This document shows, one piece after another, positions 1 through 7,019 of a DNA stretch of 13,957 nucleotides (the stretch's first letter is position 1; each line of letters opens with the position of its first letter). The notes below the pieces were generated by a model. It was not told the origin of the DNA. It made no database searches and saw only the letters and a list, made by a program, of their open reading frames with translations. This DNA comes from Thermoplasmata archaeon (GTDB taxonomy: Archaea > Thermoplasmatota > Thermoplasmata > Thermoplasmatales > B87-G9): NCBI GenBank assembly GCA_003649695.1, contig QMSR01000012.1:1-13957 (forward strand), in the 5' to 3' direction. The translations under genes were made by a program, and so were the position numbers.

Positions 1-16
1 ACTGGGTGAAGCAGAG

Positions 17-1651
17 ATGCTCACGGGACAGCCGATACTGATTCTCAAGGAGGGGACTAGGAGGGAGAGGGGCAAGGAAGCCCTCTTCTCCAACATCGCC
101 GCTGCCAGGGCGGTGGCCGATGCCGTCAGGACCACCCTCGGGCCCAGGGGCATGGACAAGATGCTCGTGACCTCTATCGGGGACGTCATCATCACCAACG
201 ACGGGGTCACGATCCTGAAGGAGATAGACGTGGAGCACCCGGCGGCCAAGATGATGGTTGAGGCGGCGAAGACCCAGGATGCCGAGGTCGGCGACGGGAC
301 CACCACCGCCGTGGTGCTGGCTGGGGAGCTCCTGAAGCAGGCTGAGGAGCTCCTCCACAAGAACGTCCACCCCGCGGTCATAGCAAACGGCTACAGACTC
401 GCGGCGGAGAAGGCAAAGGAGATCCTGAAGGAGATCGCCAAGCCTGTGTCCAAGGAGGATGAAGAGACGCTGAAGAAGATAGCCATGACCGCCCTCAGCA
501 GCAAGCTGGCGGCCACCGAGAGGGCGCTGCTGGCCGAGCTGGCGGTCAAGGCCGTCAAGAGGATCATGGAGGAGGTGAACGGGGAGATCAAGGTCGACAT
601 TGATGCGGTCCAGATCATCAAGAAGCAGGGCGGCGCCGTCTCCGACACCGAGCTCATCGATGGCATCGTCGTGGACAAGGAGAAGGTGCACCCCGGTATG
701 CCCACCGTCATCAAGGGCGCCAAGATCGCCCTCATCAACCACCCGCTCGAGGTCAAGAAGACCGAGTTCGACGCAAACGTCAGGATTGAGGATCCGGAGA
801 TGCTCCATGCCTTCATCGAGAGCGAAAGGAACCTCGTGCGGGAGAAGGTGGAGAAGATCAAGGCGGTCGGCGCCAACGTGGTCTTCTGCCAGAAGGGCAT
901 CGACGACCTCGCCCAGGACCTCCTGGCCAGGGCTGGCATATACGCCGTCCGCAGGGTGAAGAAGAGTGACATGGAGAAGCTGGCCAGGGCGACCGGGGCC
1001 AGGATCGTCTCCAACCTCAATGACCTGGCGCCCGAGGACCTCGGCGAGGCCGAGCTGGTGGAGGAGAGGAAGATCGGCGAGGACAAGATGACCTTCGTCA
1101 TGGGCTGCAGGAACCCCAAGAGCGTCACAATCTTCATCAGGGGAGGATCGGAGCATGTGGTAGACGAGATCGAGAGATCCGTCAAGGACGCCCTACACGT
1201 GGTCGCAGATGCCATCAAGGGAGGCTACTACACGCTGGGCGGGGGGGCCACCGCCACCGAGCTCTCCCTGAGGCTGATGCAGTGGGCCCCCTCCGTCGGG
1301 GGGAGGGAGCAGCTCGCCATAGAGGCCTTCGCGAGGGCCCTCGAGATCGTTCCCCTGACGCTGGCGGAGAACGCTGGCCTGGACCCAATAGAGATTCTGC
1401 TCAAGCTGAAGGAGGAGCACATGAAGGGCAACGTCTCCTACGGCATCGACGTCGTCAACGGGAGGATAGAGGACATGGAAAAGATGGGGGTCCTTGAGCC
1501 CTACCTCGTGGCCAAGCAGGTCATCGACAGCGCCACGGATGCCGCCATCATGATCCTGAGGATCGACGACGTCATCGCCGCGAAGCCGTCCAAGCCCGAG
1601 GAAAAGGGCCCGCCCAAGAAGGAAGAAGAGGAGAAGGAAGAGGAAAAATAA
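17..1651 (+). CDS. thsA: Thermosome subunit (group II chaperonin, Hsp60/CCT family)
   Basis: ATP-driven cytosolic protein-folding chaperonin forming a double-ring complex. The 544-residue length is normal for the family. Visible motifs are the N-terminal QPILILKEGT strand, LGPRGMDKML (residues 41-50), NDGVTIL (61-67) and the ATP-site GDGTTT (92-97). The C-terminal equatorial domain has a glycine-rich GGGATATELS stretch. Relatives usually have a Glu two residues after this GGGA (GGGAxExEL as I remember it), whereas here that position is Ala. The protein ends in a lysine/glutamate-rich tail, common in thermosomes. The ATG at 17 is preceded by GGTGA (5-9), a usable Shine-Dalgarno. The promoter lies outside the window. 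Which paralogue (alpha or beta) it is cannot be told, so the symbol is nominal. Family assignment is very secure. Confidence 0.97.
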   Translation: MLTGQPILILKEGTRRERGKEALFSNIAAARAVADAVRTTLGPRGMDKMLVTSIGDVIITNDGVTILKEIDVEHPAAKMMVEAAKTQDAEVGDGTTTAVVLAGELLKQAEELLHKNVHPAVIANGYRLAAEKAKEILKEIAKPVSKEDEETLKKIAMTALSSKLAATERALLAELAVKAVKRIMEEVNGEIKVDIDAVQIIKKQGGAVSDTELIDGIVVDKEKVHPGMPTVIKGAKIALINHPLEVKKTEFDANVRIEDPEMLHAFIESERNLVREKVEKIKAVGANVVFCQKGIDDLAQDLLARAGIYAVRRVKKSDMEKLARATGARIVSNLNDLAPEDLGEAELVEERKIGEDKMTFVMGCRNPKSVTIFIRGGSEHVVDEIERSVKDALHVVADAIKGGYYTLGGGATATELSLRLMQWAPSVGGREQLAIEAFARALEIVPLTLAENAGLDPIEILLKLKEEHMKGNVSYGIDVVNGRIEDMEKMGVLEPYLVAKQVIDSATDAAIMILRIDDVIAAKPSKPEEKGPPKKEEEEKEEEK

Positions 1652-1668
1652 CTTAATTTCCAATTTTT
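1652..1668 (+). terminator. Probable T-rich archaeal terminator after the thermosome gene
   Basis: Immediately after the thermosome TAA there is a pyrimidine/T-rich stretch ending in TTTTT (1664-1668). Archaeal RNA polymerase commonly stops at such T-runs without a required hairpin. It sits in the 74-bp gap before the convergent trkH gene. Inferred from composition only. Confidence 0.45.
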
Positions 1669-1673
1669 GCAGG

Positions 1674-1687
1674 GGCCCGAGAGGGCC
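1674..1687. other. GC-rich hairpin with GAGA tetraloop
   Basis: GGCCC (1674-1678), GAGA (1679-1682) and GGGCC (1683-1687) form a perfect 5-bp stem closed by a GNRA-type loop on the plus strand. It lies between the convergent thermosome and trkH genes, just after the T-run, and could stabilise the 3' end of either transcript. No function is shown. Confidence 0.4.
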
Positions 1688-1700
1688 GCGCCCGGGTCAG

Positions 1701-1723
1701 TCGCGGTGAAACGTGATCCGCGA
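1701..1723. other. Inverted repeat adjoining the trkH stop codon
   Basis: TCGCGG (1701-1706) and CCGCGA (1718-1723) are perfect 6-bp inverted arms around an 11-nt loop. On the minus strand the hairpin starts 2 nt after the trkH TAA (1728-1726), a position typical of a transcript-end structure. There is no T-run on the minus strand next to it, so it is better seen as a 3'-end stabiliser than an intrinsic terminator. Confidence 0.4.
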
Positions 1724-1725
1724 TG

Positions 1726-3177
1726 TTAAGGCGCGGCGACAGGGCCCCTCCTGAATCTTTTGAACAATGACGGTATCTCCCTCAGCATCATCAGGACTGG
1801 GAAGATCTCCAGCCTCCCGGCCCACATTTCCAGGATGAGGACCAGCTTCAGCGGGGGGCTCAGGGCGGGTCCCGTAATCCCAACGCTGAGCCCCACGTTC
1901 CCCTCGGCGGAGGCGACCTCGAAGAGGGAGTCCATGGCGTCGTAGCCTGCAGCCATGAAGGCCAGGGCCCCCAGCATCAGCACCAGGATGTAGGAGGTCA
2001 CGAAGATGGCCACGTCCCTGACCTCCGAAGGCTCGTAGTTCCTCCCGCCGAAGCGGAAGGGGATGATCATCCGGCTAGGGTGCTGCCTCACCCTGACGTA
2101 CCACAGGATCCCGTAGAGGAGGATGAGGACCCTGATCATCTTCAGGGCCGAGGAGGTGCTCCCGTAGCCCCCTCCGAAGATCATCAGGATAGTCAGGATC
2201 ATCTTATGGTAGTCGCTCCAAGAGGCTATATCGGCCGTCGAGAACCCGGTCCCGGTGAGGGCGGAGACCGACTGGAATAGGGCGTCCACAGGGCCTACCG
2301 TTATTGCAAGCAACGTGGCAACGACGCCCGCTAGGATCAGGGCCCTGACCTCCACCGTGAAAAAGCCCTTCAGCCTCCCCTTGAAGAGGTGATAGTGGGA
2401 GGCGAAGGAGATGGCCCCAATGTACATGAAGACCACTCCGGCTATCCTGATGGCGGTGCCGTATGGTGCGAAGCTAGCCGAGGAAGTGGAAAAACCCCCC
2501 GTCGCCAGGGTGGTCATCGCGTGGTTGACGGAGTCGAAGAGCCTCATGCCGAGGATCCAGTAGACGAGGGTGGCGAGGATCGTGTACATGACGTAGATGG
2601 TCCAGATCCTCTTTGCGGTCCCAACGATGCTGGGAACTATTTTGTCGGTCCTGGCCTCCGCGACGTAGAGGTGCTGGAGGACCTTGCTCGTCCTGGTCAT
2701 GAGTGCCAGGAAGAGGACGATGACGCCCACGCCTCCTATCCACTCGGTCATGGACCTCCAGAGCAGGATGCTTCTCGGGAGCTCCTCAGGCCTCGTTGCC
2801 ATGGTTAGCCCTGTGGCGGTGAATCCCGACATGGATTCGAACCAGCCGTCCAGGATACTGTAGGTTCCGGAGATCCAGTAAGGCACCGCGCCTATGACTG
2901 AGAGAACGAGCCACACGAAGGCCGAGAAGATGAGGGCCGTCTTCAGGTCCATCTCCGGCCCACCCTCGAGGCTGAGCCTGTAGGGCAGGGCGGAGAGGAG
3001 GCATATGAGGAAGGGAACGAAGAAGGAGAGGAAGAGTTTGGTTGAACCGTCCATCTCCAAGGCCAGTATGGACATGACGAGGAAAAGGGGGGACATTATG
3101 GCCAAGATCCTGAGGGTATAGACTACGAAGGGGTTTCCAGTCTCCCCCTCTGCCGGGGTAGGGTTTTCCCTAATCAT
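1726..3177 (-). CDS. trkH: Trk-type K+ transporter, membrane subunit TrkH/KtrB
   Basis: Integral membrane subunit that carries K+ into the cell; gated by the cytosolic TrkA-type RCK protein encoded next to it. The 483 residues show hydrophobic helices throughout and the four pore-loop repeats of the SKT superfamily. Filter segments are near residues 119-125 (FTATGLT), 224-230 (LATGGFS), 308-314 (TGTGFST) and 426-431 (GNVGLS). The GGGYGSTSSALK segment (335-346) matches the conserved loop after the third pore repeat, usually GGSPGSTAGG(I/M)K. The ATG at 3177 lies 3 nt after the trkA stop, so it is probably translated by coupling. It is the last gene of the minus-strand operon. Whether transport is K+ only or coupled to Na+/H+ cannot be read from the sequence. 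Confidence 0.95.
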   Translation of the reverse strand: MIRENPTPAEGETGNPFVVYTLRILAIMSPLFLVMSILALEMDGSTKLFLSFFVPFLICLLSALPYRLSLEGGPEMDLKTALIFSAFVWLVLSVIGAVPYWISGTYSILDGWFESMSGFTATGLTMATRPEELPRSILLWRSMTEWIGGVGVIVLFLALMTRTSKVLQHLYVAEARTDKIVPSIVGTAKRIWTIYVMYTILATLVYWILGMRLFDSVNHAMTTLATGGFSTSSASFAPYGTAIRIAGVVFMYIGAISFASHYHLFKGRLKGFFTVEVRALILAGVVATLLAITVGPVDALFQSVSALTGTGFSTADIASWSDYHKMILTILMIFGGGYGSTSSALKMIRVLILLYGILWYVRVRQHPSRMIIPFRFGGRNYEPSEVRDVAIFVTSYILVLMLGALAFMAAGYDAMDSLFEVASAEGNVGLSVGITGPALSPPLKLVLILEMWAGRLEIFPVLMMLREIPSLFKRFRRGPVAAP

Positions 3178-3180
3178 GGC

Positions 3181-3840
3181 TCAACGCAGCAGGGGGGCCA
3201 GCTTCCCCAAATGCGCCTTGTTGGCAAATATGACCAACACGTCCCCGGGAACGAGCTGGATGTCCTCGGGCTCCCTGACGACCTCCCCCTCCCTGACCAC
3301 GCTGGCTATGAAGGCCTGCTCCGGCGGCAGGGGAAAGTCCTTTGGGGACTGGTTCGCCAGCGGCGACCTATGGGTAACGGTGTAGGTGCCGATACCCCAG
3401 CTCTTGGAGACGCTCTGGAAGGAGGAGAAGCCCACCAAGGCCCCAAGCAGGGCGTCGGTGGCGGCCCTCGTGGTCGAGATGGGTATGGAGGTCCCAAGTT
3501 CCTTGAATATTCCAAGGTTTTTGGGGTTTCTAATACTCGCGACCACCTTGGGGATTCCCAGTACCTTATACGCCTGGTAGGACAGCATGAAGTTGGTGGA
3601 GTCGGAGTCCGTGTTGGCCAGGAAAAGATCAGCCTTCTCGGCTCCCGCCTCCTTGAGGACGTCGATGTCCGTAGCGTCACCCTCCAGGGCGAGGATGTCG
3701 TATTTCTGGGTGAGCTTGTCGAGCTTGGACTTATCAAGATCTATAACCACAATCTCCAGGTCCCACTTGGTCAGGTCCTCGAGGAGGGACTCGGTGGTAA
3801 CCCCTGCCCCCACTATGATGGCCCTCTTAGCCAAGGTCAC
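3181..3840 (-). CDS. trkA: TrkA-type RCK regulator of K+ uptake (TrkA-N + TrkA-C)
   Basis: Cytosolic nucleotide-binding protein expected to form a ring under TrkH and gate it. The 219 residues are one RCK_N Rossmann domain (about 5-130) followed by one RCK_C domain (about 150-219, including VPGDVLVIF). The dinucleotide loop reads VGAGVTTES (10-18): G11 and G13 are present, but the third glycine of GxGxxG is Thr16. An acidic residue at the end of strand 2 (VIDLDK) suggests NAD(H) or adenine-nucleotide binding. The GTG start at 3840 overlaps the TGA of the upstream gene (GTGA, 4 nt), and trkH follows after 3 nt. The assignment is firm; which ligand it binds is inferred. Confidence 0.94.
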   Translation of the reverse strand: MTLAKRAIIVGAGVTTESLLEDLTKWDLEIVVIDLDKSKLDKLTQKYDILALEGDATDIDVLKEAGAEKADLFLANTDSDSTNFMLSYQAYKVLGIPKVVASIRNPKNLGIFKELGTSIPISTTRAATDALLGALVGFSSFQSVSKSWGIGTYTVTHRSPLANQSPKDFPLPPEQAFIASVVREGEVVREPEDIQLVPGDVLVIFANKAHLGKLAPLLR

Positions 3841-4433
3841 TCCACCATCTTGGCCTCTAGCTGCTGGAAGTTGCTGGATATGTAGTCAACGAAGATAGAC
3901 CTGTCCTTGCGGATGTGGGCCTCGAACCACTTCACTATGGGCTCGGTCAGCGCCTCCTGGATGTCCTCCAGCTTCGCCTCCGCGAGGGGCGTCTTCTTGA
4001 CCAGGAACTGGGAGTAGACCTTCTTCCAGCCCTCGTACTTGTAGTACTTCTCCGCCTCGTAGAGGCGGAAGAGGACCTCCACCATAGGGGTGTCGCCCTC
4101 CATGGTGTGCCTGAGGACCAGGGCGTCGCCGAGGGCGCCCAGGTCCTGAGTCCTGTCTATGAGCATGATGCTCGAGAACCTGGCGAAGTCGATGTCGTCC
4201 CTCAGCTTGATCTCGTCGCTCTGCGGCGTAGCGATCCCCCACTCGACCGGGGGCGGGTCCATGACCATGTGGGCCCCCACCTCCAGGAACTTCTGGTGGA
4301 TCTTCCAGAGGGCCTTCAGGAACTCCCTGTTTATCTCCCTCCTCTTCGAGTTGAGGGTCTTTAGGTTCTCCCTGACCTCCTCGAGCTTCTTCTCCAGGGC
4401 CTCCCCAATCTTGTCAGCCCAGTCCTCCGCCAT
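3837..4433 (-). CDS. Uncharacterised Trk-operon protein with N-terminal coiled coil
   Basis: I do not recognise this 198-residue protein. Residues about 8-50 are a charged heptad-like helix (LEKKLEEVRENLKTLNSKRR), likely a coiled coil. The rest looks like a soluble alpha-rich domain with aromatic, charged segments such as YKYEGWKKVYSQFL. There is no signal peptide, membrane segment or cysteine cluster. The ATG at 4433 is preceded by GAGGTGG on the minus strand (about 4440-4446), a good Shine-Dalgarno. Its TGA overlaps the trkA GTG by 4 nt, which implies translational coupling and suggests a role tied to the TrkA/TrkH system, for example as an accessory or regulatory subunit. That role is inferred from position only. 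Confidence 0.85.
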   Translation of the reverse strand: MAEDWADKIGEALEKKLEEVRENLKTLNSKRREINREFLKALWKIHQKFLEVGAHMVMDPPPVEWGIATPQSDEIKLRDDIDFARFSSIMLIDRTQDLGALGDALVLRHTMEGDTPMVEVLFRLYEAEKYYKYEGWKKVYSQFLVKKTPLAEAKLEDIQEALTEPIVKWFEAHIRKDRSIFVDYISSNFQQLEAKMVE

Positions 4434-4471
4434 GATTCCACCTCACGGTCTAAACTATAATCTTCCTTAAA

Positions 4472-5350
4472 TCACCTGAACAGGAGCCTGAGGACCTGGA
4501 GCAGGGTCTCCGGTGGCTCCTCCTTGGGCCTGAGCTTCACGGGCTCCCTCCATTCGAGTCTAATCCACCCCTCCTCCAGGAAGCAGCCCTTGACCTCCCC
4601 CTTCGGAATCACGATGGGCTCGGCAAGGTCTACCCTAGCCGGCGGGGAGGGGTGTATGATCGCCCTCTTCTCCGTGATGATGAGGTCCGCCTCCTCCACA
4701 GCCTCCCTGACGTAGGCCTCCACCCTGCAGTAGTGCATGAGCATTTCCTCCGGCTCCAGGAGCATGTCTATGAGGGCCTTCGGGAAGATCAGGGAGCCCA
4801 CGAGAAGGGTGTTCATCCTGAGCAGGGCGATAAGCCTCCTGACGAGGGGCGCAAGGGCCTCCCTCCCCAGGACGACCCTGCCCTTCCCGATGACCAGGAA
4901 ATCGTACCCCCTGCTCAGCTCAGCTATCTTCGCCAGGTTCGCGCTCCTCATCTCTATGATCTGGGCCCTGATCCCGTGCTCCCTCGCCTTCTCCCTGAAC
5001 CACTCCACCTGGCCCCTGGTGTAGTGGGTTCCCATGTAGATCCTGCGGAGCGGGACACCGAACTCCTCCGCCACCAGGATTGCTATCTCCCCGGCCTCCA
5101 TCCAGTTCACTAAACCGTTGGTGATGGACAGGACCCCCCTGGGCCTCTCAGGCCTACCCATGACGAGCAACAGTGGCTGAGGCTGCGAGACCAGGTTGAG
5201 CACCCTCTCATCGTCGATGTCCTTGATCTCGATCACTATCAGATCGGATGTCTCGTCCGGGGGTTCCAGGACAACCCTCTTCGCCATGAGAAGGGCCATC
5301 CTCTCTGCGCCCAGGGAGGGGGTGGGTACGGAGGCCTTCTCGAACACCAT
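4472..5350 (-). CDS. Uncharacterised Trk-operon protein with USP/Rossmann-like region
   Basis: 292 residues, no close family recognised. The middle, about residues 60-160, reads like a nucleotide-binding alpha/beta unit of universal-stress-protein type: a strand (LLLVMG), a helix with EIAILVAEEFGVP, a strand (RRIYMG), a helix (VEWFREKAREHG), then YDFLVIGKGR (149-158), similar to the DLIVIGSxG strand of USP proteins. A short hydrophobic stretch (TLLVGSLIFP, 181-190) and a beta-rich C-terminus follow. The ATG at 5350 has a GGTGATC ribosome site that contains the upstream gene's TGA, implying coupled translation. USP domains do occur with archaeal cation transporters, so sensing energy or nucleotide state for TrkA/TrkH is plausible but unproven. 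Confidence 0.85.
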   Translation of the reverse strand: MVFEKASVPTPSLGAERMALLMAKRVVLEPPDETSDLIVIEIKDIDDERVLNLVSQPQPLLLVMGRPERPRGVLSITNGLVNWMEAGEIAILVAEEFGVPLRRIYMGTHYTRGQVEWFREKAREHGIRAQIIEMRSANLAKIAELSRGYDFLVIGKGRVVLGREALAPLVRRLIALLRMNTLLVGSLIFPKALIDMLLEPEEMLMHYCRVEAYVREAVEEADLIITEKRAIIHPSPPARVDLAEPIVIPKGEVKGCFLEEGWIRLEWREPVKLRPKEEPPETLLQVLRLLFR

Positions 5351-5354
5351 GCGA

Positions 5355-5693
5355 TCACCCCAGCTTCTCGGACATCTTCTTCATGTACCCCTCCAGGAGG
5401 GAGGCGAGCTCGGCCGAGACCTCGTCGGCCAGGTCCTCGGGCACTAGGGATATGGCGGCCTCGAGGACCACCTTAGCCGCCTTCAGGACCGCAAGCTGCT
5501 CCCTAGTTTTCGCCTCCAGATACTCCTTGGCCGCCTCCTTCAGGGCCTTCCTCTTGGCTGGGTCGGCCATGATCCTAGCCTTCAGCTGCTCTTTGACCTC
5601 TTCCACCACGAGGGCCTTCAGCGCCTCAGCGATGATGGTTTCTCCGGACAGTAGGTCGATACTCTTCTTCAGTAGATACTCCAGATCGCCCAT
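5355..5693 (-). CDS. Small helical protein, first gene of the Trk operon
   Basis: 112 residues, almost entirely predicted alpha helix, rich in Lys, Glu, Ala and Leu (for example KEAAKEYLEAKTREQLAVLK), without cysteines, membrane segments or a signal. Acidic and basic residues alternate in an amphipathic pattern that suggests a helical bundle or partner-binding protein. I do not recognise a family. The ATG at 5693 lies about 25 nt from the centre of the TATA-like element at 5712-5724, so the transcript may be leaderless. Four bases separate its stop from the next gene. As the promoter-proximal gene of the K+ operon it may be an assembly or regulatory factor; no direct evidence. Confidence 0.8.
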   Translation of the reverse strand: MGDLEYLLKKSIDLLSGETIIAEALKALVVEEVKEQLKARIMADPAKRKALKEAAKEYLEAKTREQLAVLKAAKVVLEAAISLVPEDLADEVSAELASLLEGYMKKMSEKLG

Positions 5694-5711
5694 TCCTGCC
5701 TAAGCATTCGA

Positions 5712-5724
5712 TATTATTATAAAA
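5712..5724. promoter_or_regulatory. Central TATA-like element between divergent genes (Trk operon and HD protein)
   Basis: TATTATTATAAAA lies at the middle of the 51-bp gap between start codons at 5693 (minus) and 5745 (plus). Its centre, about 5718, is 25-27 bp from each start codon, the normal archaeal TATA-to-start-site distance. It reads as a TATA-like sequence on both strands. This implies leaderless transcripts in both directions from one element or two overlapping ones. Confidence 0.6.
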
Positions 5725-5744
5725 CGGATTCTCCCTTTTCCCGC

Positions 5745-7019
5745 GTGCCCGAGGGAAAGGTCGTGCACGATGCGGTTCACGGGAGTATAAGGTTTGAGGG
5801 ATGCCTTTTGAGGCTCCTCGACAGCCCCGAGGTGCAGAGGCTCAACGGGATCAAGCAGCTCGGCTTCGCCTACCTGGTGTTCCCGGGGGCGAACCACACC
5901 AGGCTGGAGCACTCCATTGGAGTCTCCTACATGGCGGGCGTCATGGGGGAGAGGCTGGGCTTCTCCAACGATGAGATAGAGTTCCTCAGGGTCGCCGGTC
6001 TCCTCCACGACATTGCCCATACCCCCTTCTCCCACGCCCTCGAGTTCCTCCTGCACAACAAGATAGGGAAGGACCACATGCAGGTGGGTAGGGACATCAT
6101 AACGGGTAAGATGGACATACTCGCGGAGACGCCCTTCGAGGATTCTGAAAGGGTATATGAGATTCTCAAGGACTGCGGCCATGACCCGGACAGGGTCGCA
6201 AGGGCAATTTTGGGTGCGGGAACCGAGGGTACCCTCTTCGCCAGACCTGACAGGGAAAGTGCCCTATTCAGCGTCATCCATGGTTCCCTGGACGCGGACC
6301 AGCTAGACTACCTCGTCAGGGACGCCCACTATACAGGCGTTGCACACGGGGTCATAGACCTGCCCCGGATACTGAACACGGTGGTGCTCCACGAAAACAA
6401 GATCGTCTGGGAGAGGGGTGGGGTTCCCGCCCTAGAGGGACTCTTCGTGGCTAGAGCCCTCATGTACAACTCCGTTTACTTCCATAAGACCTCCAGGATT
6501 GCGGAGCTCATGATCACCAGGGCCCTTGAGGAGGTGGAGGTCGACGACTGGATGAGGATCTTTTCCATGAACGACGCGGACCTCATGGCCCTCCTCAGGG
6601 AGGCCGGTGGCTTCGCCAGGGAGGTCTACCACAGAATCAAGCACAGACAGCTGTACAAGATAGCCTTCTCCATAACCCCCGACAAGGTGACTGGGGAGCT
6701 CAGGGAGAGGATCCAGGAACTGGGTAAGATCGAGAAGAGGAGGCAGATGGAGGAGTCCATAGCCTTCAAGGCGGGCATTGAGCCGGAACACGTCCTGATC
6801 GACGTCCCTTACGTGGTCCTGAGGATCTCCGAGCCCAGGTTCTGGAAGATGAACGTGATGATTTTGGAAAACGGGAGAATGAGGAACCTGCTCCAGGTTT
6901 CGCCGCTTGCAAAGGCCCTCAGGGAAAAGAGCGTTGTCCAGGTCGCCCTGATGGTCACGACGCTGCCCCAGTTCAGGGAGAAGGTCGGGAAGATCGCGGA
7001 GAGAACTTTCTCCTCCTGA
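5745..7019 (+). CDS. SAMHD1-like HD-domain phosphohydrolase (putative dNTP triphosphohydrolase)
   Basis: A 424-residue member of the COG1078/SAMHD1-type HD family; relatives hydrolyse dNTPs to deoxynucleoside plus triphosphate. The N-terminus matches well: VHDAVHGSI (7-15), QRLNGIKQLG (31-40), VFPGANHTRLEHSIG (45-59). The metal ligands are apparently H56, H88-D89 (LLHDIAHTPFSH, 86-97) and D185 in LDADQLDYLVRDAH (182-195), which corresponds to the DKWDYFARD segment of SAMHD1. All four are present, so it should be active; the substrate is inferred. The start is GTG at 5745, with a TATA-like element centred about 26 bp upstream, consistent with a leaderless mRNA. The last 47 bp overlap the convergent radical SAM gene. 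Possible roles are dNTP pool control or phage defence. Confidence 0.92.
   Translation: MPEGKVVHDAVHGSIRFEGCLLRLLDSPEVQRLNGIKQLGFAYLVFPGANHTRLEHSIGVSYMAGVMGERLGFSNDEIEFLRVAGLLHDIAHTPFSHALEFLLHNKIGKDHMQVGRDIITGKMDILAETPFEDSERVYEILKDCGHDPDRVARAILGAGTEGTLFARPDRESALFSVIHGSLDADQLDYLVRDAHYTGVAHGVIDLPRILNTVVLHENKIVWERGGVPALEGLFVARALMYNSVYFHKTSRIAELMITRALEEVEVDDWMRIFSMNDADLMALLREAGGFAREVYHRIKHRQLYKIAFSITPDKVTGELRERIQELGKIEKRRQMEESIAFKAGIEPEHVLIDVPYVVLRISEPRFWKMNVMILENGRMRNLLQVSPLAKALREKSVVQVALMVTTLPQFREKVGKIAERTFSS

Noticed and set aside
391..1218. 275-residue open frame antisense to the thermosome gene
   Set aside because: It is Ser/Leu-rich shadow coding in the opposite frame of a strongly conserved gene, with no motif; long antisense frames are expected in GC-rich DNA.
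3211..3885. 224-residue plus-strand open frame over trkA
   Set aside because: Gly/Val/Arg-rich shadow of trkA with no recognisable domain; trkA is well supported on the other strand.
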